Shown piece by piece: positions 36,801 through 47,596 of a stretch of 64,000 nucleotides of DNA. Both the position numbers and the translations under genes were made by a program. This DNA is from Labia minor (Eukaryota > Arthropoda > Insecta > Dermaptera > Spongiphoridae). The notes below the pieces were generated by a model. It saw only the letters and a list, made by a program, of their open reading frames with translations, did not search any database and was not told the DNA's origin. The DNA is taken from positions 78,461,034-78,525,033 of the forward strand of contig OY720345.1 of assembly GCA_963082975.1 (NCBI GenBank), given 5' to 3'. How positions within the stretch are numbered: the stretch's first letter is position 1; each line of letters opens with the position of its first letter.

Positions 36801-39011
36801 TTAAAAGAATGAAATATTTATAATTATAATAAAAGCGGATCATGAAATTAATATAATGAAATGAAAAAATGGAAAATTACAAGACTAGTTTCGAGAATTA
36901 AAATATTAAGATAGCAATTAAAGAAATTCTTGTTTATATATATATATATGTATATGAGATCAGTTTTAGATGTAAACTTTAAATGTTTTTGTGATAAAAA
37001 GTGATTTTATTTCTAACTATTTCCATTAATTTTATGTATAAATTAATTATTTCTATTTTTATTAACTAGATCGAATATTTTATTTACGTTAAATATGAAA
37101 CAACCTAAAAAAACTTATTATTGAAAATGATTTACCCGTCAAGATATCCCGCAGGAACAAAACGGCAAGATTCGTTAGATGCAATATTTGATAAGGGGAT
37201 TTCCCTCGGAATTGGACCAGTATTACAAGACAAAGTCTCGTTTGACGGAGCATTGCTCCCCGGAGCCGCACTAGGACGCTCCCGATCTTTCGACTTGGAA
37301 GTTTTCTCAGAGCGTTTCTAGAAAAAAAAAATCAGTTTTAATAATAATCATAAAATTTGCTTAAGAATTTATTTTAAGAATCTCAATTTCGAGAATTTAA
37401 GGCTCGTGAATGAATGAACTATATAATGAATCTTTATAATATATTAAATCTTTGAACCTAATACCTGAAATATACCTAATAAATGAAAATTATTCATCGT
37501 TTTTCGATAATTGTGTTTAAAAATTGATGAATAAGAGAAAAATGTGTCTCTCTATGTTAATGTTAAAATAATAAAAATTTGAAGTGAAAATTATATACCC
37601 CCATATTTCTAATTTATTATGTTTATGTCAGGCGTGAAAATTAGTAAAAAATTTCAATTAATTTACCTTACAGAAGCAAAAACATTTGAGACAACCCATA
37701 TTTAATAAATATCCCCTGATAAGATTACCAGGGTACTGCCTATTATTTCAAATTTATTATTGAAGAAAAAAAAATGGATTGTTAACTGGTAAACATAAAC
37801 AAACTCGCTATATCTAAATTCTTCAAACTCCTTAACATGAATAAATACGCAATCACTAAAATTAATGCGTAACAAGAAAGCAGAAAAACTCAAAATGCGT
37901 CCCAATTACAAAGGACTAAATTTCCATAAACCTTTCTTTAATCAAAATAGTCTAGTGGTTCATTTAAAATCAATTCTAATTAGAGTATATAAATTATTTA
38001 TCTTGGAGGAAAAATATATAACTTATCTATTAGTATGATTGTTAGGAAAAATTACAATTTAGAATATTCATAAATTTTTTTCTTTTTAAGAATCAATTTT
38101 TATCTATCACTTGGATTATTAATTAATAACTATTTATTTAGAGAATAAAAATACCTTAGCTGTATGTTTATTTTGATTAGCAGAAGGCTGTATATTTTTA
38201 GTTAAAAGTCAACAGGAGGAGATTTCTCCTTTTCATCTTTTATTTTTCCTTTGTCTTGAGAAAGATTGTTTGAGCTTTGATTAATCGTTGGCCTAACATT
38301 TTTAATATTACTTGCTTTAATTTGTGAGCTATCTGACGTATTCATTTTTTTAACACACATGAACTGCTGGTGCATTGGTATTTGCAGATACAACAGGGGG
38401 CTGTAAGTTCTACAGTCTGAAAAAATCAAGAAAATATTGTGATTTATTATAAAAAAAATCAAGAATGTAAAATTTTATAATTTCATTTCTAAAAAATAAA
38501 TTTTGTAAATTAATAATATTTAAATGAATAATTATTATGATAAATAAGTAAATTAGGTGAAAATATACTTTTCTGAGTTTGAGTTTGAGGTTGTTGACCT
38601 GTAGAAACAGGTTGCATTGGCATTGTTACCATAGAAAGTTGCATTGGATGCTGTTGTATAAGAGGTAATGACTGAGTTTGCGCACCCTGTTGAACTTGTT
38701 GTCCAGTCACTGCAGGGGCTGCAGGTCTTTGTGCTACATTATAATATACTGAAACAAAAAAGATCTTATGTTTAATATAATTTAAAAAAATAATTTGTAT
38801 CATTCATAATAAAATTAATCAAGATTAAAAAAATGATTTATAATTGAATTATACATACATTGATTGTTTTGATAAGGATATATATTTTGAGAATTTAACA
38901 TTAGATTTGGAGGTGTAGCCGAAGCAGTTGCTTGATAATAATTATGATGATTCTGTTGTCTTTGCTGGTTGGAAAATGAAAAGTTTGGCAGAAATTGTGG
39001 ATATTGCAAAG
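30887..39011 (-). CDS. eIF4G: Eukaryotic translation initiation factor 4G (5' end uncertain)
   Basis: This is the scaffold of the cap-binding complex, joining eIF4E, eIF4A and eIF3 in the cytoplasm. Minus-strand exons in frame with GT-AG introns: 37136-37317, 36211-36389, 35304-35852, 35074-35210 (eIF4E-binding motif [12 protein letters not shown]), 34596-34919, 34288-34512, 34025-34101, 33482-33647 and 33146-33407 (MIF4G domain, from [11 protein letters not shown] to [20 protein letters not shown]), 32907-32980, 32470-32707 (NKFAALD), 32076-32380, 31705-31877, 31553-31632, 31247-31365 and 30887-30988 (MA3 domain). These give 1063 residues. Further N-terminal, Gln/Pro-rich exons appear at 38859-39011, 38569-38748 and 38155-38416, but the last does not keep one frame. 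No start codon was identified; a BEL insertion lies 0.8 kb upstream. No W2 domain follows MA3. Confidence 0.92.
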
Positions 39012-39224
39012 CTATAGTAGGAAAGAAAAAATCGCTGATGGAACTCTTATTACATTCTTTTTTTAACACATTTTGTCTGTTAAGATAAAATTTGTATTAT
39101 AAATAAATTTTAATTAATTACAAATCATTTATCAAGAAGTTATTGTTTAAACCACTAAAAAAATAATTAATTAGTGGAATTGGAGTAAAAGTATATTTTT
39201 TAAATAAATATATATATATATATC

Positions 39225-39495
39225 TCCAGGAACTGACAAGCCCTGGTTCTATACAACCCTGCACCAGCAGGACTACTTCAAAAACAAACAACTATAAGCA
39301 ACAATAGATCGTGATGAGAATAACTCCAGGTGGTACCCAATTTACCCGTCACCTGGAGGATCCGGATCTTCACGAGCACACAAAATGAAGAATAATGTTA
39401 ACACCTAAAGAACATTCATATATGGGCCCACTTAACATCAATACCCTTAAATGTATGGGAGCTTTGCGTGATCCTAGATGGTCCAAACGCAAATA
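39225..39495 (+). repeat. SINE-like interspersed repeat with (AAT)n tail
   Basis: About 270 bp of non-AT-rich sequence sits between (AT)n tracts, from 'ctccaggaactgacaagccc' to 'gtccaaacgc' followed by AATAATAAT. It holds a 9-bp stem CTCCAGGTG/CACCTGGAG around 39325-39358. No tRNA boxes are evident. Its position, upstream of eIF4G, and the tail suggest a retroposon. Confidence 0.5.
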
Positions 39496-39754
39496 ATAAT
39501 AATATATATATATATATATATATATTAAATTTTATAAAATGTTCTCAGAAAATATTATTATCATAATACAGGGTTATGCATTATAATAAATAAAATTATT
39601 CAATGATTTATATAAATGAAATCAAAATAAATACAAATAATTTTTATCTGTTGCAAAAAATCGTTGAAATTTGAACACTAATAAATTAAATTAATCTAAA
39701 TTTATTTATTAATTATTGTATTTATTTTGTTTTCATCTTTTTTTTTTGACCTAA

Positions 39755-39775
39755 ATGACTTTAAATTATAACGAC
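39755..39775 (+). pseudogene. First codons of the helix-turn-helix ORF, cut by BEL
   Basis: ATG and six codons (MTLNYND) end in ACGAC, the left copy of the target duplication. The frame resumes right of the BEL element at 45964. It shows where the original reading frame began. Confidence 0.55.
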
Positions 39776-40646
39776 TGTATAGGAATTTTCCTGTTTTAAG
39801 AGAATTTCCGGGTTTCTGAAATATGGGCTAGACGGGGATATTTATTTCAAAAATGGTCCATGTGGAAACTTCTCTTCATCCCTTGTAGATTTAAAATATC
39901 TATATTAAATAATTACAAAGATTTGCAGGAGTTCGCCAATTCTCCCCTGAATTGCTATCGGGTAAAAGACAACGAAAATTATATATATTAATATCTATAA
40001 TAAATCAAAGACAACAAATTAGGTTTTATATACAATTATATTTAACGAAAATAATATTATTATATACAAGAATATTTAACGAAAATGAGATTATTATATA
40101 CAAGAATATTTGAAAAATTAATATTTTATTTGAAACATTAACAATTCGAAATATTATAAGAAAATATATATATTTATAAATACCTTTAATCTGAGGTAGT
40201 TTCGATGATTGAACACAGCTCGTGTTATAAATATATTACGAGAGAGTAACGACAAAATGATAAGTTATGATCTAATCGTTCTATTTGATACGAATTAGAA
40301 ATTACAAGTTAATTATCCAAAGGTACTATTTGTTACGAATTGGATAATTACGAAGGATTTTAATCAATGAAATTTAAATACAAAAAACGAAGAAATATGA
40401 AGCCAATACGAGATGAATATTAAATACGAAAGAGAGAAAACGAAATGAAAAGATGGCTTCCGACGAATTATACGAAATAACGAGAGTGTGACGAAGACGT
40501 CCGAAACGAAAAGATATCGAAAAGCAAGTGAATGAAGCCTCAAGGAGCTCATTCTAGATGAAGAAGACGGAAATCAGTTACGCCTTCTATTATACGATAA
40601 TTGAACTAATTTTTAAACTACTAAATGATATTTAAGTTTTTATACA
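39776..40646 (-). repeat. BEL element 3' LTR
   Basis: 871 bp, TGTATA...TATACA. It has 'gaatattaaat' where the 5' LTR has 'gaattaaat'. Confidence 0.95.
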
Positions 40647-40719
40647 TCCTCCCTCTCCTTGAATTTACCCGACAATGGTATTATGGAGGGAGGGTCAATT
40701 CAAGCTATCTCAATGTTTG

Positions 40720-42091
40720 CTCTTCTCTTCCATAGGGAGTTTCACCAATTTATGTACTGGTCGAGTGAATATCCCAGTTGGTGTTTGAACTTTGACTACT
40801 CGAGTTATATGGTCTAGTCCTGGACTTGTATCGAAATTAGTGACGGCCGACGAAAGTGCCGATAAAGGGCGTGAATTTAATATCCCTTCGACAGAAGTAA
40901 TTAGAGTGTAGAATTCAAGAAAAGTAAGTATTTGTTTTCCTATGGTTCTTTTTAAATGGTATTTACAGCTTTTTACTCCAGCTTTTCATAAAGACCTCCG
41001 AACCATGAACCGTAGGCTGGGGCAAAAGACCAGATGATGCTGTTTTTTCTTAAATAGATTTGTAGCGAGTCCGAATTCAAATTTTTTTGTAAATTATTAT
41101 ATTCTACCTGCAAAGCTTTATTTCCAGCAATGAGGTTTGTTCCATTATCCGAAAATATTTTCTGTGGTATGGCACGACGATTAATAAATCTTGTCAAGGC
41201 ATTCAAAAAAGCGATGGTTGACAAATCTTCACAAAGCTCTAAATGGATAGCCTTTGTGGAGAAGCAAACGAATAAACAAATATAAATCTTAATTGATTTC
41301 ATCCCTCTACCACGTTTTAAATAAACTTGGTAGGGACCAAAAAAATCGATACCAGTTACAAAGAAGGCTCTTTCTACAATCAACCGTTCAGGGGGTAGAT
41401 TTCCCATCATAGGTGTAATTGTTTTCCTTCTAAACTTTGCACAAGTGATGCAATTTCTAAAAACCCGTTTACATAAATCTCTTCCTCCAATCTTCCAGTA
41501 TTCCATTCGAGAGAAGGCTTCCAATTGACGAGGTCCACAATGAAGATTAAACTTGTGTAGTCGTTCTAATATCAACGTGTTTAAGCGATGTTTTTTCGGA
41601 AGTATGATTGGATGTTTCTGATGATAAGACAATGTCGAATATTCTAATCTTCCTCCAACTCTGAGAATATCATCTAAATCTAAAAAGGGTGAAAGAGATT
41701 TTATTTTACTGGTTACAGGTAATTCTTGATTCATTTTTAAGTAATTAATTTCTAATGCAAAGTATTTTTGTTGAATATTTCTTATTAGAAACATTCTGGT
41801 TCGAGTAAATTCTTCTAAATTTATAACATTTCCAAATTTAAAAGATTTATCCTTTCGCGATATTCGAAAATGAAGAATACGTATATACTTTAGCCAAATG
41901 GCCAAATGAGTAATTAATTTATCATAACTATTATGATTTTTTATAATCTGCTCGAGAAAATCAATACGAATCTCAACTGATTGAGATAAAGTGAAGAAAT
42001 TTTTCAAAACTAAATGTCTTTCCTCTTCTATAGGCAAGGCAATGTTTTGGTTTTCTTCGATGTTAAAATCTTGAGGTAAATGCAGAAACAA
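40720..42091 (-). pseudogene. BEL integrase region
   Basis: An open frame at 40973-42091 overlaps the upstream gag-pol ORF in another frame. It holds the integrase zinc-binding segment (HCGPRQLEAFSRMEYW ... CITCAKFRRK) and the DDE core (TGIDFFGPYQVYLKRGRGMK, FSDNGTNLIAGN, YGSWFGGLYEK). BEL integrases use these D, D and E positions. Near 40976 a one-base frame change ends the ORF early; the C-terminal part (TPTGIFTRPVHKLVKLP) continues in the shifted frame to a stop near 40720. Two frame changes therefore separate it from a single polyprotein. Confidence 0.85.
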
Positions 42092-44694
42092 ACTTTTTCA
42101 CCATTCAGCCAGTTATTATTAACGAAAAACTCACTGATCTCCATTCCATCATAACCGATTAAATAAATTACACAATCGTATGCCTTTTCCGAGGCATCGC
42201 AAAAAGCGAAAATTTGATATGTAATACTATCAATATGTGATATACACCGAGGTATCTTTATATTTTCTAATAAATGTATTTGTTCAGAAAATCGAGTCCA
42301 AATACTTTCACAATCTATAGGGATCGCTTCAACCCAATCAATTTTCAAAAAAAATAAATATTGCAATAAAATTTTCAATTTAATAAAGATTGGAATTAAC
42401 CATCCGAGTGGATCGTAATAACTAGTAAGGTAAGACGATAATTTCCTTTTAGTTAATTCCACGACTAAATAAGTTTTATACTTAAATATGAAATAACCAT
42501 TAATATTATCCCATGCAATTCCTAATACTTTGTTACATGAGTTAAAAGTTAAAATTTCCTTATCTTTCGATATAACTTGTCTACTTTCTAAATTATCTAA
42601 CATAATTTTAGTTCGATTAAATGATTTACTTAAAAATATATAATCATTTTTAAATGGTAGTGCGATTTGTAATCTACCATTCGAATTATGTTTTATCGAT
42701 TCCAACAATGTAGATTCTGCATTTGAAATTATATTCGAAGGTTCGACATCTACAAAATTATCAATCTCCCATAATTTTTTAATATTATAATTTATCTCTT
42801 GTGAATCGATTCTCTTGGATTCTTTTTCCCTTAATGCAAAACATGATTTTGTCAAAACATTTCCCGAAACAATAAATCCCAAATGTGAATCCATTGCCAT
42901 TAAACTTTTATTCGAATTATATATAATATTATTTTTAATGAGCTTTGGAAAAAGATCATTTCCAATGAGAACATGTATCTTATTTGGAATGTGGAAAGTT
43001 TTATCTGACAAATTTAATTCCTTTGCAAATTCAAATTGATTCCTTTCAAGTTTTCTTGAAGGAATTGTAAAAGATAGATTATCAATAACAAGAAATGATG
43101 ATGTTATTTTAAACGATTGTTCGATAGTCGAATCAAATGTTAAATTAACCCTGTTCCGAGAATCTACAAGGTGTGTGTTATTTAAACCTTCAATTATAAC
43201 ATTTGATGGAAAGAGTTCTAAGTCAAAATATGAAACCAATTCACTCGATATGAAACTGGATTCGGAACCTTGATCGAGAAAAACCTTAATATCATATTTA
43301 ATACCTGATTTATCTTCTAAGACTATTTTAGCTCTAGGCAATAAAGAAGTGAAGTTCGAACCCATAGAATGTGCATTCAATGACCGAGTAAGCGACGAAG
43401 AGGTTTCTTGATTTTTCGAAAAGTAAGACTGTTGTATTCGAGTTTCCTTTTCCTGAGATTCTAAGCATGATTGTTCAGCTATGTGTTCAATCTTCGATAC
43501 CGCCTCAGATCTGGAAAAGTGTAATAATACATTATGAGAACCTTTACAAATATTACATGTTATTGTTGATCGACAGAGTTTAAGTGTATGTCCTATGTTT
43601 AAACATTTTATGCAAAGACGTTTACTTTTTACAAAATCAAATCTTTTTCTCGGTTCCAATTCTAAAAATAATTTACAAATTTCCAATTTATGATTTTTAT
43701 TACAAAAATGACAATTATTTCTATTAACCATAGTAATATTAAATGATTTTTCAACTGGTTTAGATACGAATTTATTATTGTTAGAATTGGAGCCAAAACT
43801 ATTTTCATTGTTGAATCTTTTTTGTGATTTTAAACAAGTATTACTTAAATGTTCTATATATTCTAATAATTCATTTAAACGAGACATTTCATCACTTTGG
43901 TGATGAAGATCCCATTGAGTTTGGGCTGTATAATCTAATTTATTATAAGTCAAATATACAAGTAAATTATTACATGCTTCAATATTAGTATCATAATTTT
44001 GTAATTGTTCAGTTAAACTTTTTGTATTATCAACTAGATTAGAATAATGATTATAATTTGATACCGTTATTTTTGGCAAGTTAAATAATTTATCCAATAA
44101 ATTAAAAATTGTCCGTTTCTTTTTATTATATTTGTCTTTTAATAACTTCAATGCACGACTATAATTTTGATCGATTATTTCCAAATGATGTATTATTTTC
44201 AATGGTTTCTCGTGTAGAAAGCTTCTTAAATACATGAGCTTCTGTGTAGGCGTTAGATCCATTCTCAAATCGACTGTGTTGAGAAATTGTGTTTCGAAAG
44301 ATTTCCATTTATCCAAATCCCCATTAAATTTTTCTAAATGCAACTGTGGAAGTGACAGGTTGACATTTGTTTTAATATCTGGTGAATCTGAAACATTTTT
44401 TAAAAGTGTATTATTTTGTTCAATAATTTTAAGATGAACACTATCAAATTGTAAATTCAAATCTTTGACTAAATCAGAAGAATTAGTCAATATAACTTTA
44501 CCAGCTTTATTTTTATACAAATTATTACCGACAATGTCAGCTTGTAATTTTTTACATCTGTCAATTAATTTATTAATCAAAGTGAGAGTCGGCTCATAAT
44601 TGATAGAATTTTCTATTCGATGATTAACTTCGTCTAAATCTACTTGTATTAAATAATATTCCTTTTCAAAGGATTCGATTAATTCATTAGCCAT
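42028..44694 (-). CDS. BEL gag-protease ORF lacking the RT core
   Basis: This 888-codon ORF contains the BEL/Pao Gag region (LPQLHLEKFNGDLDKWKSFE near residue 120), three zinc knuckles of CxxC type around residues 325-395 (CHFCNKNH, CIKCLNIGH, CNICKGSH) and an aspartic protease with the BEL-type DQGSESSFI site. After RTKIMLDNLESR it jumps to VLGIAWDNINGYF, so the central reverse-transcriptase fingers and palm with the YxDD box are gone while the frame is kept. A thumb/connection region, a partial RNase H (YQIFAFCDASEKAYDCVIYL) and a shortened end follow. It is defective alone but could be copied by proteins of a complete relative. Confidence 0.9.
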   Translation of the reverse strand: MANELIESFEKEYYLIQVDLDEVNHRIENSINYEPTLTLINKLIDRCKKLQADIVGNNLYKNKAGKVILTNSSDLVKDLNLQFDSVHLKIIEQNNTLLKNVSDSPDIKTNVNLSLPQLHLEKFNGDLDKWKSFETQFLNTVDLRMDLTPTQKLMYLRSFLHEKPLKIIHHLEIIDQNYSRALKLLKDKYNKKKRTIFNLLDKLFNLPKITVSNYNHYSNLVDNTKSLTEQLQNYDTNIEACNNLLVYLTYNKLDYTAQTQWDLHHQSDEMSRLNELLEYIEHLSNTCLKSQKRFNNENSFGSNSNNNKFVSKPVEKSFNITMVNRNNCHFCNKNHKLEICKLFLELEPRKRFDFVKSKRLCIKCLNIGHTLKLCRSTITCNICKGSHNVLLHFSRSEAVSKIEHIAEQSCLESQEKETRIQQSYFSKNQETSSSLTRSLNAHSMGSNFTSLLPRAKIVLEDKSGIKYDIKVFLDQGSESSFISSELVSYFDLELFPSNVIIEGLNNTHLVDSRNRVNLTFDSTIEQSFKITSSFLVIDNLSFTIPSRKLERNQFEFAKELNLSDKTFHIPNKIHVLIGNDLFPKLIKNNIIYNSNKSLMAMDSHLGFIVSGNVLTKSCFALREKESKRIDSQEINYNIKKLWEIDNFVDVEPSNIISNAESTLLESIKHNSNGRLQIALPFKNDYIFLSKSFNRTKIMLDNLESRQVISKDKEILTFNSCNKVLGIAWDNINGYFIFKYKTYLVVELTKRKLSSYLTSYYDPLGWLIPIFIKLKILLQYLFFLKIDWVEAIPIDCESIWTRFSEQIHLLENIKIPRCISHIDSITYQIFAFCDASEKAYDCVIYLIGYDGMEISEFFVNNNWLNGEKVCFCIYLKILTSKKTKTLPCL

Positions 44695-45094
44695 TTTAAT
44701 ATAAATTGACTATGAAACAAATTATTAATTAAAGAAGAAAATTGAAAACGATTTGTAAATTAATTTCAAAAGTAAACAAATATACGAATGGAAGCGAAAC
44801 TTCCCGAAAATAAACGAAGTGTGTGTTCAATCCGAAGCGAATGAAATACACGAAATAAATCGAACGATGGTGGGGAATATATACGAAAATATCCGAACGA
44901 AGTACCAGTCGAATTAGAATGGTTCGTGTATACCGACCTGATATGGTTGGTGGGGGTACAACACGAAGCCTTTCGAAAACTTCCGATGAAATACGAAAGA
45001 CGATTGACTGCGTAGTTTGTTACGAAAATAGCAAAGATTAATATATATAATTTTATTAATTACCCTGGTCCTCGATAACGGTCGCCATTTTGGA

Positions 45095-45963
45095 TGTATA
45101 GGAATTTTCCTGTTTTAAGAGAATTTCCGGGTTTCTGAAATATGGGTTAGACGGGGATATTTATTTCAAAAATGGTCCATGTGGAAACTTCTCTTCATCC
45201 CTTGTAGATTTAAAATATCTATATTAAATAATTACAAAGATTTGCAGGAGTTCGCCAATTCTCCCCTGAATTGCTATCGGGTAAAAGACAACGAAAATTA
45301 TATATATTAATATCTATAATAAATCAAAGACAACAAATTAGGTTTTATATACAATTATATTTAACGAAAATAATATTATTATATACAAGAATATTTAACG
45401 AAAATGAGATTATTATATACAAGAATATTTGAAAAATTAATATTTTATTTGAAACATTAACAATTCGAAATATTATAAGAAAATATATATATTTATAAAT
45501 ACCTTTAATCTGAGGTAGTTTCGATGATTGAACACAGCTCGTGTTATAAATATATTACGAGAGAGTAACGACAAAATGATAAGTTATGATCTAATCGTTC
45601 TATTTGATATGAATTAGAAATTACAAGTTAATTATCCAAAGGTACTATTTGTTACGAATTGGATAATTACGAAGGATTTTAATCAATGAAATTTAAATAC
45701 AAAAAACGAAGAAATATGAAGCCAATACGAGATGAATTAAATACGAAAGAGAGAAAACGAAATGAAAAGATGGCTTCCGACGAATTATACGAAATAACGA
45801 GAGTGTGACGAAGACGTCCGAAACGAAAAGATATCGAAAAGCAAGTGAATGAAGCCTCAAGGAGCTCATTCTAGATGAAGAAGACGGAAATCAGTTACGC
45901 CTTCTATTATACGATAATTGAACTAATTTTTAAACTACTAAATGATATTTAAGTTTTTATACA
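45095..45963 (-). repeat. BEL element 5' LTR
   Basis: 869 bp, TGTATA...TATACA, apparently identical to 713-1581 in copy 1. The leader and primer-binding site lie to its left. Confidence 0.95.
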
Positions 45964-46346
45964 ACGACTCTGAAGTCGAAATATTTCTACCTGAAGAAGA
46001 ATCTTCTGTAGACTCCGAACCCATAAATAACTCAAGAAAAAAACGAAACATGGTTATCTCGGAAATAATTAAAGGTGTAAGACGAGTATTTGAAAGAAAT
46101 GCTCCAGTCAAAGAAATACCTGAAAATCTTGACCTCTCAATTTCGGCCGTTTATAAATTAATAAAACAAAATAGGGAGGAAATAGTTTTTACTAAAAAAG
46201 GAAGAAAAGAGACACCAAATGGAGGAAAAAAAATAAAATTTCTCAATATCTCTTTAGAGATTCTTCATGAAGAATTGGTTTCTGAAGGAATTTTGAAGAG
46301 CCGAAATACCATCTCAAGGACCCTTAAAACCATATATAACCAATAA
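45964..46346 (+). pseudogene. Helix-turn-helix transposase-like ORF after BEL insertion (copy 2)
   Basis: Sequence is the same as 1582-1964. It begins with the right copy of the ACGAC target duplication, so the two halves of the original frame (39755-39775 and 45969-46346) are separated by 6.2 kb of BEL. Its stop lies at 46344-46346. Confidence 0.6.
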
Positions 46347-46586
46347 ACTAGGAAGAAGCTCGTTAGAATTCAAATGAAACGAAACAACCAAAGAACAGTT
46401 GAAAGTAGACAACTGTATGCAAGAGGTATAGAATAACTTAATGACTCAAATTTGGTTTTTAAATAAAATTTTGTTTATATTTATTTTGAATTTATTTATA
46501 TACTATTGAATAATGATATTTATATTAGTGCAAAACCCTGTAATGTAAAAAAATCAAATAATTAATTTAAAAAAAAAATATTCAAA

Positions 46587-46782
46587 GCTTAAGGCGCCAC
46601 AGGGTGAGAAGTTAGCGAAGCTGCCTCACATTCTCGTGGTCCCGGGTTCAAGTCCCAGGCCTAGCAAGGGAATTGCTCTATCTGGGGTCTATAGGACTTT
46701 GCATTGTCGATCCGACATACTTGCCCCACCCCCTCCCTCTTCATCTCAGTATATCTACCAAGAAAATTAATATAATATTGTC
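46587..46782 (+). repeat. tRNA-derived SINE (copy 2)
   Basis: Same sequence as 2205-2400, with box A at 46613-46623 and box B at 46644-46656. Confidence 0.6.
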
Positions 46783-46926
46783 TTCTATTATAACATATAC
46801 AATATAATATGTTTAGTATAATATTTAATCAATAAATGAATAAATTAAAGAATAAATAAGAAAATAAAAAATAAATTAAGGCTTTGATATACTGAAATGA
46901 TAATATAATTGAAAAGTCTTAAAAAT

Positions 46927-47055
46927 AATTATTATTATATTTACATGAGTACAAATTAATGAATAATTAATTTGATTTTCTTTTCATTAATTATTATATT
47001 TTTGATTCTTGAATGTTTGAGATACATATATATATAATGTATATTATTGGATTAC
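46927..47055. repeat. Dispersed AT-rich repeat (copy 2)
   Basis: Same as 2545-2673; third member at 10418-10551. The following 540 bp to 47596 hold nothing I recognise. Confidence 0.7.
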
Positions 47056-47596
47056 CTAAGTAAAGCATATATGGTAGATATATATAATACATAATCATAC
47101 ATATAATATATTTATTTAATTGTGTTAGAAGCCATAGGAAAATAAATTAAAACGACTTTTTACATTTTAAGTCAATTAACCGGCATGTAATTAAATTGAA
47201 TTAAAAGATTAATTTGTCATGTTAACAAGATTCTTGAAAGAATTTAAATTAGCTTGAAGTTATCGAATTCTTTTAATAATTATCGATAAAAGTGTTTACA
47301 AAATTATTTTATCACATAATTTTAATTTACCTAAAGAGAGAGAAAAATAATAAATTTATAAATTTTAATAATATATTGAGAATTATAAATTTTTATAGAA
47401 TTTTCGTAATTTTCGATAGTAAAACATATTCAATTACTTAATGATTTTATTTCTTGTTAGTTTGATTGAAACATCAATGAAAAGGAAATGGTTTCTTTTT
47501 ATCTCACAGGAAATATTTTATCTACTATAATATTCCCTTTACATTACAATATACATATTAGTGGTTTCGAGGTTTTATCATATTCATACACAGAGA

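Larger units (their letters stand above)
39776..45963 (-). mobile_element. BEL/Pao retrotransposon, complete ends, internally deleted
   Basis: The element is 6188 bp with LTRs at 39776-40646 and 45095-45963 and a 5-bp target duplication ACGAC at 39771-39775 and 45964-45968. The primer-binding site (TGGCGACCGTTATCGAGG, near 45070-45087) follows the 5' LTR after a short gap. A polypurine tract (GGAGAGGGAGGA, 40647-40658) precedes the 3' LTR. Coding regions run on the minus strand. The LTRs differ by two substitutions and one 2-bp indel that I could find, so insertion is recent, although the RT core is missing. Confidence 0.95.

Noticed and set aside
37089-37321. Plus- and minus-strand shadow ORFs across an eIF4G exon
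   Set aside because: The minus-strand frame with splice sites at 37136 and 37317 fits eIF4G; the others are chance frames.
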